From Bacteroides sp. (GTDB lineage Bacteria; Bacteroidota; Bacteroidia; Bacteroidales; GCA-2748055), in contig DSEO01000101.1 of NCBI GenBank assembly GCA_011056635.1, forward strand, positions 1-34,996: a DNA stretch of 34,996 nt, read 5' to 3'. The position numbers were made by a program, and so were the translations under genes. Positions 23,325 to 31,982 of this stretch are shown piece by piece (within the stretch, counting starts at the first letter, position 1; each line of letters starts with the position of its first letter). The notes beneath the pieces are model-generated. The model had not been told where the DNA came from and did not search any database. It saw nothing but the letters and a program-made list of their open reading frames with translations.

Positions 23325-23348
23325 ATTTCCTCACGATCGCTTTGCATC

Positions 23349-24344
23349 TTACGGAATTGTTCTGAACAGGGTATACCGGAGCAGGATCTCAAACAGGAGG
23401 AGCAGCATGGCTGAAAGGAGGAAAGGAAAATATTCCTCTTTCTTCCTGCTGAATTGTTTCACATCCAGCCTGGTCTTCTCCATCTGATCGATCTGCTGGT
23501 AGATCTCCCGCAGCTTGTTATTGTCCGTAGCCCTGAAATAGGTTCCGCCGGTGGTTTCCGCGATTCTTTTAAGCACATCTTCATCGATCTCCACCGGCAT
23601 GTTCCGGGTCACCGTTCTTCCAAATGCATCCTGCAGCGGAACGGGTGCGTTGCCGTGTGATCCCACCCCGATGGTATAGACGCGGATCCCGAAGCTGGCT
23701 GCTATTTCCGCTGCGGTGACCGGTCCCACATCTCCCCTGTTGTTCACCCCGTCAGTCAACAGGATGATTACCTTGCTCCTGGATTTGCTGTCCTTGATCC
23801 GGTTCACCGCGGTGGCCAGCCCCATTCCGATGGCAGTGCCGTCTTCGATCACACCGAATTCGATCCCCTTCAGGAAATTGATCACCACAGCACGGTCGGT
23901 TGTCAGCGGACACTGCGTGAAACTTTCCCCGGCAAACACCACCAGTGCGAACCGGTCATCCTGCCGGGCATTCACGAATTCGATCCCCACGCTTTTGGCC
24001 GCCTCCAGGCGGTTGGGCCTGAAATCCATGGCCCGCATGCTCCCGGAAACATCCATGCACATGACGATATCGATCCCTTCGGTGGTCACCTGCTCCCACC
24101 GGTTGGCGGACTGGGGCCTGGCCAGGACGAAGATGATCAGTCCCACCACCAGGAGCCTGATGACAAATAAAAGGTGGCGCAGCCATATCCTGGATGATCT
24201 GATGCGCGGGTCGATGTTCTCGAATCCCGAAATCTTCAGTGACGCCGTGCTCCTTTTTCCCCGCCACAGGTACCATGCCACCATCAGCGGTAGCAGGATC
24301 AGCCCGTAGAGGAATGCCGGATATGCAAATTCCAGGTTACCCAT
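23349..24344 (-). CDS. batA: BatA: VWA-domain membrane protein of the Bat operon
   Basis: A 331-residue inner-membrane protein with helices near 9-27 and 57-75 and near the C-terminus, around a VWA domain. The metal-site motif DVSGS lies at 98-102, with FALVVFAGESFTQCPLTTD, GTAIGMGLATAVNRIK and IILLTDGVNNRGDVGPVTAAEIA following. The paralogue BatB is directly downstream, a paired arrangement typical of Bat operons. It overlaps the upstream membrane protein gene by 8 bp. Confidence 0.93.
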   Translation of the reverse strand: MGNLEFAYPAFLYGLILLPLMVAWYLWRGKRSTASLKISGFENIDPRIRSSRIWLRHLLFVIRLLVVGLIIFVLARPQSANRWEQVTTEGIDIVMCMDVSGSMRAMDFRPNRLEAAKSVGIEFVNARQDDRFALVVFAGESFTQCPLTTDRAVVINFLKGIEFGVIEDGTAIGMGLATAVNRIKDSKSRSKVIILLTDGVNNRGDVGPVTAAEIAASFGIRVYTIGVGSHGNAPVPLQDAFGRTVTRNMPVEIDEDVLKRIAETTGGTYFRATDNNKLREIYQQIDQMEKTRLDVKQFSRKKEEYFPFLLSAMLLLLFEILLRYTLFRTIP

Positions 24345-25437
24345 GATCCAACCCCTCCTTTCCTGTTCCGTCCGTCTCCCCGGGCCCGGTGGTAATTTCC
24401 CGGTCGTTCACCTGCCCCGGTCCGGTATTACTCGCCTGACTGTTCTCCTTGAAAGACCCTGTCTCCATGCTCATTGCCGGTCCCGGTTTTTCCGCGTAAA
24501 ACATGGGGTAGGTCTTCTGGACAAACAGATAGGCGTTGTTCAGGTTTGTCTGGTTATCCACCGGCAACGGCTCTTCTTTGGCGAATTTCACCAGGTCGGC
24601 CAGCTGCAGCAACTCTTCCAGGATCTCCTCCAGCAGTCCGTCTTCCAGGTTGGATCTGCGGAAAGCCTGCAGGATCTCACTGGTGGTCCGCTCCATGGCC
24701 GGAATCCCGTACTGTCGCTCTATGTAGGTCCGTGTGATCTCCGTAAGCCTGGTATAGAATTGTTTAACATAGCCGCGCTCCCACAGTTTTTCTTCTTTCA
24801 GCCTGTCCAGTTCCCTGAAGGCAATCACATGGGCGGGCTCCTTCGGCTGCATGCGGAATATTTCCGGATCTCTCCGGCGTTGCCGGTACCTCCTGATCAG
24901 CACGGCAATCAGTGATGCGATGAGGAGTATTCCAAGGCCGAGGCCAAGCCAGGGAAGCAGCTCCTTAAACGTGAGGGGAGTGTTGATGGGCGGTTTGATG
25001 GGTTTGATGGCCTGTGTGGTATCGACAACCGGTTCGTATACGTGCATCATTAAAGGCATGCTCAGTGCTGTATCGGTCCGCCCGTTGAAGGTGTACTCCA
25101 CATGCTGTGCCGGCACGATTTGCATGCCTTCTTCAAAGCCGGTGATCACATAGCTGTGCTCCACCTTTCTTCTGCCATCCCCGAAAGTTGTATCGGCCGA
25201 GACCGGGAAAAGAACCTCCAGGTTTTTGCTCAAAGTATCGGAAATCGCAGGCAGCCTGAAATCCACATTTTCCGCTGCCTCCACCCGGAGCGTGTAAAGC
25301 ACCTGGTCGCCGATCATCATGGAATCGGTATTCAGCTCCGAGGTGACTTTGATCAGCTGGGCATACAGCCGGGAATTCACCAGGAGGGCCAGCAACAGGC
25401 AAACAACTATGATGTATGGCCTCGGTTCCTTCATCAT
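24337..25437 (-). CDS. BatD-like/DUF4381-like single-pass membrane protein in the Bat operon
   Basis: A 366-residue protein that I recognise only by layout: signal peptide (IIVVCLLLALLVNSRLYA), a BatD-like Ig-type extracytoplasmic domain (VTSELNTDSMMIGDQVLYTLRVEA), one membrane helix (162-181), a basic stop-transfer run (RRYRQRRR) and a cytoplasmic helical domain (WERGYVKQFYTRLTEITRTYIERQYGIPAMERTTSEIL). The cytoplasmic part resembles DUF4381-type proteins found next to VWA genes. The last 45 residues are rich in G, T, N and E and look disordered. It lies between the DUF58 gene (1 bp gap) and batA (8 bp overlap). No function is known to me. Confidence 0.75.
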   Translation of the reverse strand: MMKEPRPYIIVVCLLLALLVNSRLYAQLIKVTSELNTDSMMIGDQVLYTLRVEAAENVDFRLPAISDTLSKNLEVLFPVSADTTFGDGRRKVEHSYVITGFEEGMQIVPAQHVEYTFNGRTDTALSMPLMMHVYEPVVDTTQAIKPIKPPINTPLTFKELLPWLGLGLGILLIASLIAVLIRRYRQRRRDPEIFRMQPKEPAHVIAFRELDRLKEEKLWERGYVKQFYTRLTEITRTYIERQYGIPAMERTTSEILQAFRRSNLEDGLLEEILEELLQLADLVKFAKEEPLPVDNQTNLNNAYLFVQKTYPMFYAEKPGPAMSMETGSFKENSQASNTGPGQVNDREITTGPGETDGTGKEGLDHG

Positions 25438-25438
25438 G

Positions 25439-26365
25439 CTATCTTCGCTTGAACAGGAGCATTAAGGGTTTTACATAATCCTCGCCCGTGGGCAGGGAAA
25501 CACTGTCCACTCCGGCACGGGAAAATATCTCCTTCATCATGTCCACGTGACTTTCCCATTTGACGGCATAACTTTCCCGCACCCTTTGCTTCGATGTATC
25601 GACCCATTGCTCCCTCCCTGTTTCGGCATCCATCACCCTGAGAAGGCCCACTGCGGGGAGCGATGCTTCCCGCCTGTCATACACATGCAGCGCCACCACA
25701 TCATGCTTGTTGTTGGCCACCTGGAGGGAACGGGCGTAGCCCTTGTCCTTGAAATCGGATATAAGAAATGCGGTGCATCGTTTCTTGATGGCATTGGTGA
25801 GAAACCGCAGACTTTCCGATATGTCAGTGCCCCTGCTCTGCGGCCGGAATTCCAGCAATTCACGGATGATCCTGAGGATGTGTTTCCGGCCTTTCTGCGG
25901 GGGGATGAACTTTTCCACCCGGTCGCTGAACATGATGACCCCGATCTTGTCATTGTTCTCAATGGCCGAGAAAGAGAGTACCGCGGCAATCTCCGTAATC
26001 AGATCCCGTTTGAGATGCACCCGTGTACCGAATTCGCCCGAAGCACTCATGTCGATCAGCAGCATCACCGTCAGTTCCCGCTCCTCTTCGAACACTTTCA
26101 CATAGGGATGGTTGAAACGGGCCGTGACGTTCCAGTCTATGTTCCGGATGTCATCCCCGTACTGGTACTCCCGGACCTCGGAGAATGTCATCCCCCTGCC
26201 CCTGAAAGCACTGTGGTACTCCCCGGCAAAGATCTGCCTGGTGAGTCCCCGTGTCTTGATCTCTATCTTCCGTACTTTTTTTAAGAGCTCTTTTGTTTCC
26301 ACAGTTTCTCTTGAAAGTCGCTTCCTGAACGCGAAAGGATTCCTGTCACTCTGTCTTTTTTTCAC
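25439..26365 (-). CDS. DUF58 domain protein (VWA-like)
   Basis: A 308-residue protein with no membrane segment. The DUF58 signature GRGMTFSEVREYQYGDDIRNIDWNVTARFNHPYVKVFEEERELTV is followed by a VWA-like metal site DMSAS (105-109) and KIGVIMFSDRVEKFIPPQKG. DUF58 proteins are nearly always encoded with a MoxR ATPase and VWA proteins, and may present clients to MoxR. The start overlaps the preceding small gene by 20 bp. Confidence 0.92.
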   Translation of the reverse strand: MKKRQSDRNPFAFRKRLSRETVETKELLKKVRKIEIKTRGLTRQIFAGEYHSAFRGRGMTFSEVREYQYGDDIRNIDWNVTARFNHPYVKVFEEERELTVMLLIDMSASGEFGTRVHLKRDLITEIAAVLSFSAIENNDKIGVIMFSDRVEKFIPPQKGRKHILRIIRELLEFRPQSRGTDISESLRFLTNAIKKRCTAFLISDFKDKGYARSLQVANNKHDVVALHVYDRREASLPAVGLLRVMDAETGREQWVDTSKQRVRESYAVKWESHVDMMKEIFSRAGVDSVSLPTGEDYVKPLMLLFKRR

Positions 26366-26756
26366 GGACGGTGAAATACCATTCTTCCCTGGTCAGGGTC
26401 ACCCTGAAGGTGTCGGTTCCCTGTTCGTATTCCCACTCCCGGCGGCCTGTCTTCCTGTACCGGCTGTCTAACGCATCAAGCATCTCATCCAATTCGGAAT
26501 AGTCACACACAAGCTTGGTCCCCGTACATACATCCTCTCCGGAGAAGTACATGATCCAGGTCTTTGTCCGCTGACTGTTCACATATTTCAGGTAGTTGAA
26601 CTGCTGGTTCGAGACAGACTGGTCTTTCCTGAATACGCTGTGCTCCTTTTCAATGAGGCCCGCCACCTGTTCCTTGGACATTCCGATCAAAGGCTGGGCG
26701 TGCGCTGGGCTGCAGAGCACCAGTAAAATAACAGGTATGACCAGCATGCTTTTCAT
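26346..26756 (-). CDS. Small exported protein of unknown function in the Bat operon
   Basis: A 136-residue protein with a clear signal peptide (SMLVIPVILLVLCSPAHA). I do not recognise the mature part (QPLIGMSKEQVAGLIEKEHSVFRKDQSVSNQQFNYLKYVNSQRTKTWIMYFSGEDVCTGTKLVCDYSELDEMLDALDSRYRK...). Two cysteines lie close together (DVCTGTKLVC) and could form a disulfide. Being 9 bp after moxR and overlapping DUF58 by 20 bp, it is certainly part of the operon. Confidence 0.8.
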   Translation of the reverse strand: MKSMLVIPVILLVLCSPAHAQPLIGMSKEQVAGLIEKEHSVFRKDQSVSNQQFNYLKYVNSQRTKTWIMYFSGEDVCTGTKLVCDYSELDEMLDALDSRYRKTGRREWEYEQGTDTFRVTLTREEWYFTVREKKTE

Positions 26757-26765
26757 CGTTGTTCA

Positions 26766-27776
<1,011 letters not shown>

Positions 27777-27835
27777 TTGTGCTTCTTTTTAGTTAATAAT
27801 CATTCGGTTATAGTAAATCAAACGGATTTGGTTCA

Positions 27836-27843
27836 CAAAAATA
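27836..27843 (-). promoter_or_regulatory. -7 promoter element for the Bat operon
   Basis: TATTTTTG on the minus strand fits TAnnTTTG. It gives a leader of roughly 50-60 nt before moxR ATG 27776. No clear -33 TTTG is present. Confidence 0.45.
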
Positions 27844-27898
27844 GCAGCGAAAAGGCCAATTGAAAGCAATGCGGGGTTAAAAAATGTTAATTAAAGGG

Positions 27899-27906
27899 TA
27901 ATTTTG
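27899..27906 (+). promoter_or_regulatory. -7 promoter element for truA
   Basis: TAATTTTG fits TAnnTTTG and lies 19 bp before ATG 27926, the same spacing and sequence as at the queA homologue. Confidence 0.5.
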
Positions 27907-27925
27907 CATTTCCCGGATCAGACAA

Positions 27926-28681
27926 ATGTACCGATATTTTATCCATATGGCCTATGACGGGACCGGCTACAGCGGCTGGCAGACCCAGCCCGGCGGCAAT
28001 ACCGTGCAACAGGCTGTTGAACATGCGCTGACAACCCTGCTCGGAGAGGATATCTCTGTCACCGGTGCGGGACGGACCGACACCGGTGTGCATGCTTCTT
28101 TCTTTGTGGCCCATTTTGACACCCCGAACCTGCTGGAGGACCGGAAAGAAGATCTGGTCTTCAGGTTGAACCGCTTTCTTCCGGATGACATTGTGATCTA
28201 CAGGCTGCAACAGGTTCCCGGCGAAATGCATGCCCGGTTTTCGGCCACATACCGCACGTATCACTACCACATATCCACCATCAAACCCCTCTACACCAGG
28301 AATTATGCGCATTATGTCTACGGATCGCTGAATGTGGAGGAGATTGGCCGCTGCTGCGAGATCATCATGAACACGGACGATTTCACCAGTTTCAGCAAGC
28401 TGCATACCGATGTGAAGACCAACCGGTGCCAGGTCATGGCCGCATCCTGGAAGGAGGTGGATTCGGGTTACCTGTTTGAAATAAAGGCGGACCGGTTCCT
28501 GCGGAACATGGTCCGTTCGGTCGTGGGAACCCTGCTGGATGTGGGATTTGGGAAGATCAGCAGCGAACAGTTCAGGCAGATCGTGGAGGCGAAAGACCGG
28601 AGCAGGGCCGGCATGTCGGCCCCTGCAAAAGGGCTCTTCCTTGTGGATATCGGTTACGGGGTGATGCCAGACAGGGCCTGA
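27926..28681 (+). CDS. truA: tRNA pseudouridine(38-40) synthase TruA
   Basis: A 251-residue cytoplasmic enzyme that isomerises uridines 38-40 in the anticodon arm of tRNAs. The signature GAGRTDTGVHA contains the catalytic Asp52. Other family stretches are YDGTGYSGWQTQPGGNTVQQAVE, HARFSATYRTYHYHI, SFSKLHTDVKTNRC and FLRNMVRSVVGTLLDVG. The 3' end overlaps the convergent acyl-ACP thioesterase gene by 28 bp. Divergent from the Bat operon. Confidence 0.96.
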   Translation: MYRYFIHMAYDGTGYSGWQTQPGGNTVQQAVEHALTTLLGEDISVTGAGRTDTGVHASFFVAHFDTPNLLEDRKEDLVFRLNRFLPDDIVIYRLQQVPGEMHARFSATYRTYHYHISTIKPLYTRNYAHYVYGSLNVEEIGRCCEIIMNTDDFTSFSKLHTDVKTNRCQVMAASWKEVDSGYLFEIKADRFLRNMVRSVVGTLLDVGFGKISSEQFRQIVEAKDRSRAGMSAPAKGLFLVDIGYGVMPDRA

Positions 28682-29406
28682 TCCCAGATGATATGTGCCC
28701 GGAAAATCTCCAGGTCATCGCCGGATATTCGCCCCAGGAAATAATCTTCCTCCCCCCCTCCTCCAGCAACGGTGATCGCGATTTCATCACCGAAATGCGA
28801 TTCATGCATGAAATTGATCTCAAATGTACCGATCCCTTTTTTCAGCGCTGAATCCCCGGCAGTATCAATGCACCATTCCATGTACTTGACATTGTTCACA
28901 TGCCCGACCACATCCAGATCCGAATACACTACCCTGCGCAGCTCCATCCCGCTCATCTTTTCCGGCAGGGGGATCTTCCGCAGTGTTTCAGCGAATGGTT
29001 TGTCCTGACCCTCACTGTATTGCGCCAGCCTGACCGGCGGCCTGACGGGCCTCCGGGTCTTTCCGTCCACGATCAGCCACGCGGTGGAGGCCAGTCCGGT
29101 CACCTGAGTGTGTCCTGAAACGATCCTGAAATCCCTCATGGCAAAGAGCCTGTCCAGGCCGCAGGGCCATGTTTCCACACGGATCTCTTCATCCCAAAAC
29201 GGGTAACGCAGGATCCTGATCTTCATCCGGGAAAGCACCCAGAAGGTCCGGTCCATCTTCAGGTCATGGTACCCCATACCCAGTCTGCCGGCGTGATGGT
29301 AGGCAATCTCCTGGAAGAAACCGGCCAGGGAAGTGAGCCTGGCCTGGCCCCCCGGATTGAGATCATATGAGGAGACCGTAAAACGTTGGATCAGCGATTC
29401 CTTCAT
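28654..29406 (-). CDS. Acyl-ACP thioesterase (FatA/FatB-like)
   Basis: A 250-residue protein made of two hotdog-fold halves. The first contains SLAGFFQEIAYHHAGRLGMGY and FWVLSRMKIRILRYPFWDEEIRVETW; the second contains the Asp-His-Asn-type segment YSDLDVVGHVNNVKYMEWCID. These enzymes release free fatty acids from acyl-ACP in the cytoplasm. It overlaps aroE by 4 bp upstream and truA by 28 bp at the convergent end. Acyl chain specificity cannot be read. Confidence 0.9.
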   Translation of the reverse strand: MKESLIQRFTVSSYDLNPGGQARLTSLAGFFQEIAYHHAGRLGMGYHDLKMDRTFWVLSRMKIRILRYPFWDEEIRVETWPCGLDRLFAMRDFRIVSGHTQVTGLASTAWLIVDGKTRRPVRPPVRLAQYSEGQDKPFAETLRKIPLPEKMSGMELRRVVYSDLDVVGHVNNVKYMEWCIDTAGDSALKKGIGTFEINFMHESHFGDEIAITVAGGGGEEDYFLGRISGDDLEIFRAHIIWDQALSGITP

Positions 29407-30194
29407 TGTTCAGACTTTTCAGGTGGGTTTTCATTCAGATCCTCCGGCCTCCTGTTCCATATCTCCCAGGATGCTTCAGCCTGGTACACGAGCATGTCAT
29501 AACCATTTACTATGGAGGCTCCCTGCTGCTCGCCCTGCAGGAGGAACCTGCTTTTTGACGGATTGTAGACCAGGTCGAACAGGAGATGATCTGCAGTGAT
29601 TGTTTCGTAAGGGATGGGGGGACAGGATTCCAGGTCGGGATACATTCCCAGGGGAGTGGTATTGATGACCAGGGTATGATCCTTCATCATCCCGGCTGTC
29701 AGTTCTTCATAGGTTACCCTTTCTTCTCCCCTGCTTCTGCTTACCCGCAGAAATGCGATGCCGAGTTTTTCAAGGACATGGACCACAGCTTTGGAGGAAC
29801 CACCGGTACCCAGGACCAGGGCCCGTTTATGGTGATCACGCAGATGTTCACGGAGCGACCGCCCAAAACCGGTCACATCTGTATTGTGCCCCGTCAGTGC
29901 CAGTCCCCCGCTCCGCCTGCAAAAACAGATGGTATTCACCGCTCCAATGCTGCGGGCTGTCTGGCTCAGTGCATCCAGGTACGGAATGATCTTCTCCTTG
30001 TAGGGCACGGTCACGTTCAGACCATGAAGGCCGGGTTCAGATTGCACCAGGGATGGGAATTCCGCTACATCCTTCAGGGGATAATTCCTGTATACAGCAT
30101 CGGTATGCTCCGTTGCAAATTTCCGTGAGAAATGGGATACCGAAAAACTGTGTTCCAGCGGGTACCCGATCAGTCCGAATATTCTAGTATTCAT
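29403..30194 (-). CDS. aroE: Shikimate dehydrogenase
   Basis: A 263-residue NADP-dependent enzyme that reduces 3-dehydroshikimate to shikimate on the way to aromatic amino acids. Motifs are IGYPLEHSFSVSHF (substrate site), GLNVTVPYK with catalytic Lys66, GHNTDVTGF with catalytic Asp106, and the nucleotide-binding loop GTGGSSKA (129-136). The basic NADP-selecting patch SRSRGEER follows. The tail (EDLNENPPEKSEQ) is polar. 30 bp separate it from the DUF368 gene; it overlaps the thioesterase gene by 4 bp. Confidence 0.95.
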   Translation of the reverse strand: MNTRIFGLIGYPLEHSFSVSHFSRKFATEHTDAVYRNYPLKDVAEFPSLVQSEPGLHGLNVTVPYKEKIIPYLDALSQTARSIGAVNTICFCRRSGGLALTGHNTDVTGFGRSLREHLRDHHKRALVLGTGGSSKAVVHVLEKLGIAFLRVSRSRGEERVTYEELTAGMMKDHTLVINTTPLGMYPDLESCPPIPYETITADHLLFDLVYNPSKSRFLLQGEQQGASIVNGYDMLVYQAEASWEIWNRRPEDLNENPPEKSEQ

Positions 30195-30224
30195 GGGACG
30201 GAAATTTTGAACATACCGTTTCCT

Positions 30225-31163
30225 TCAGGATTCTGCGGATTTCTTTTCCCTGTTCCCGGAAAGGACCAGCTCGATGACAAGGATGATCCCGATGCCGATG
30301 GCCGCCATGAGCAATGCCATCCAGAAGCGGTCGTCCGCATTTCCTGCCACGGGGAGTACATTCTTTTCCACCAGGGGCCTGAGCTCCCCTTCCACCAGGA
30401 TGGTCTCCAGGGTTTCCTTCCAGGGCCATATCTTGTTCAGGGATCCGATCATAAAACCGACCAGCACGGCGATGGTCACATCATGATGCTTTCTCAGCAA
30501 CCATGACAGCAGGTTCGCGAAACTGATAATCCCGACGACAGCGCCGCCACCCAGCAGGAGGAGATCCATGAATATGCGTTCATTGACCGCATGAAGGGCA
30601 AATGCGTATTTGCCGAGCAACAACAGGATGAAGCTTCCGGAAATGCCCGGCAGGATCATGGCACAGCTGGCCAGTGCCCCTGAAAGAAAGACGAACCAGA
30701 ATGCATCCGTGGTGGTGGCAGGCGTGACACTGGTGATAAAGACTGCCAGGCCCGTCCCTGCGACAATCCCCGCCACCGCGGTGTAGTTCCATTTCCCCAC
30801 CTTTTTCGATACGATATAGGAAGAGGCCAGTATCAGTCCGAAGAAAAATGCCCAGATGAGGATGGGGTGGTTCACCAGCAGGTATTCCAGGATCCTGGCC
30901 AGGGAGAGGACCGAAATAAAGATCCCGGCAAAGACGGCCAGCAGAAAGTTGCCGTTGATGTGCTTCCAGAAAGCCTTCCACCTGCCTGAAAAAAACAGTT
31001 TCAGCGCCCCGGCATTGATGCTTTTTATGGAGTTAACCAATTCTTCGTAGATCCCGGTGATAAAAGCAATGGTGCCTCCGGAAACCCCGGGCACCACATC
31101 GGCTGCTCCCATACCCATGCCTTTGAGCAAGAGGACCAGGTATTTCTGAAGATAATTTTTCAC
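30225..31163 (-). CDS. DUF368 family membrane protein (PopT-type undecaprenyl-phosphate translocase)
   Basis: A 312-residue polytopic membrane protein. The N-terminal signature KGMGMGAADVVPGVSGGTIAFITGIYEELVNSI and the internal related segment SCAMILPGISGSFILLLLGKY are typical of DUF368. Members of this family (PopT) were reported in 2023 to return the lipid carrier undecaprenyl phosphate across the inner membrane for reuse in wall and LPS synthesis. The assignment to that function is by family only. It overlaps comA by 4 bp. The C-terminal part includes a predicted outside loop before the last helix (WMALLMAAIGIGIILVIELVL). Confidence 0.88.
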   Translation of the reverse strand: MKNYLQKYLVLLLKGMGMGAADVVPGVSGGTIAFITGIYEELVNSIKSINAGALKLFFSGRWKAFWKHINGNFLLAVFAGIFISVLSLARILEYLLVNHPILIWAFFFGLILASSYIVSKKVGKWNYTAVAGIVAGTGLAVFITSVTPATTTDAFWFVFLSGALASCAMILPGISGSFILLLLGKYAFALHAVNERIFMDLLLLGGGAVVGIISFANLLSWLLRKHHDVTIAVLVGFMIGSLNKIWPWKETLETILVEGELRPLVEKNVLPVAGNADDRFWMALLMAAIGIGIILVIELVLSGNREKKSAES

Positions 31164-31942
31164 AATTTCCGGGTGTGATATTCCTTCGGAAGGAACTCAA
31201 AGAAAGTATCTCCCCGCATCCCGCAGCGCAATGCTTCCAGGGCTACCACCTCGGCCGGGGCAATGTTCCCCAGGTTCACGTTGGCCCCGATAAGCTTGAT
31301 GAACATGGCCTGCTGGGCTTTGTTGGGTGCTTCCCACAGCACGTCATCCACCGATATCTCTTTCATGATGGCATCAATGAGTTCCCTGTTGGCCGAACCG
31401 TCTGACTGGTATATCCCGATGGTCCCGCTTTCCCTGGCCTCCGCAATCACCTTCCAGGCTCCGGTTTCCAGTTCGGTCTTCATATTGGATACCCAGAGGT
31501 CATCCGGAAGATCCACGCCCTTCACCTTGCTTCCCACTTCCGAAAGCACCCGGAAATCCTTTGCAAGGTCCGCGATACATTCCAGCTTTTCCCGGTGATC
31601 CATTCGGATGGAGCCATCAGATACCTCCACTGTGTCCAGTCCGCACTCGCTGATAAACCGTTTAAAATCCTCATACCGTTCACGTACGATAAACATCTCA
31701 AACAGCGTTCCCCCGAAATAAGGTTTCATTCCGGCCGACCGATACAGGGCTACTTTTTCTTTCAGTTTCTGTGTGATCAGGGCGGTCCCGAAGCCAAGCT
31801 TAACCAAGTCAGTGAATGGTGCGCTTGATTCAATGAAATGTTCGGCCTCCTTGAGGCTCAGTCCCTTATCCATAACCATGGTGATCCCGTAGGAACGGTC
31901 GCCCGAAGTTCTTTCAGGGATATGCGTCAGATCAAAATTCAT
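31160..31942 (-). CDS. comA: ComA-like phosphosulfolactate synthase family protein
   Basis: A 260-residue TIM-barrel protein. In methanogens ComA adds sulfite to phosphoenolpyruvate to make phosphosulfolactate, the first step to coenzyme M. Family stretches are GITMVMDKGLSL, FTDLVKLGFGTALI, KPYFGGTLFE, TVEVSDGSIRM and VLSEVGSKVKG. The frame is open for another 45 codons to 32077, but that stretch runs into the upstream TPR gene and is unlike ComA, whereas MNFDLTHIPERTSGDRSYGITM is a normal start. Homologues are common in Bacteroidota, where no coenzyme M role is established. It overlaps the DUF368 gene by 4 bp. Confidence 0.87.
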   Translation of the reverse strand: MNFDLTHIPERTSGDRSYGITMVMDKGLSLKEAEHFIESSAPFTDLVKLGFGTALITQKLKEKVALYRSAGMKPYFGGTLFEMFIVRERYEDFKRFISECGLDTVEVSDGSIRMDHREKLECIADLAKDFRVLSEVGSKVKGVDLPDDLWVSNMKTELETGAWKVIAEARESGTIGIYQSDGSANRELIDAIMKEISVDDVLWEAPNKAQQAMFIKLIGANVNLGNIAPAEVVALEALRCGMRGDTFFEFLPKEYHTRKL

Positions 31943-31982
31943 AGCTGTTAATCGTTTGATTCTCCAAAAAAATTGTGAACGC

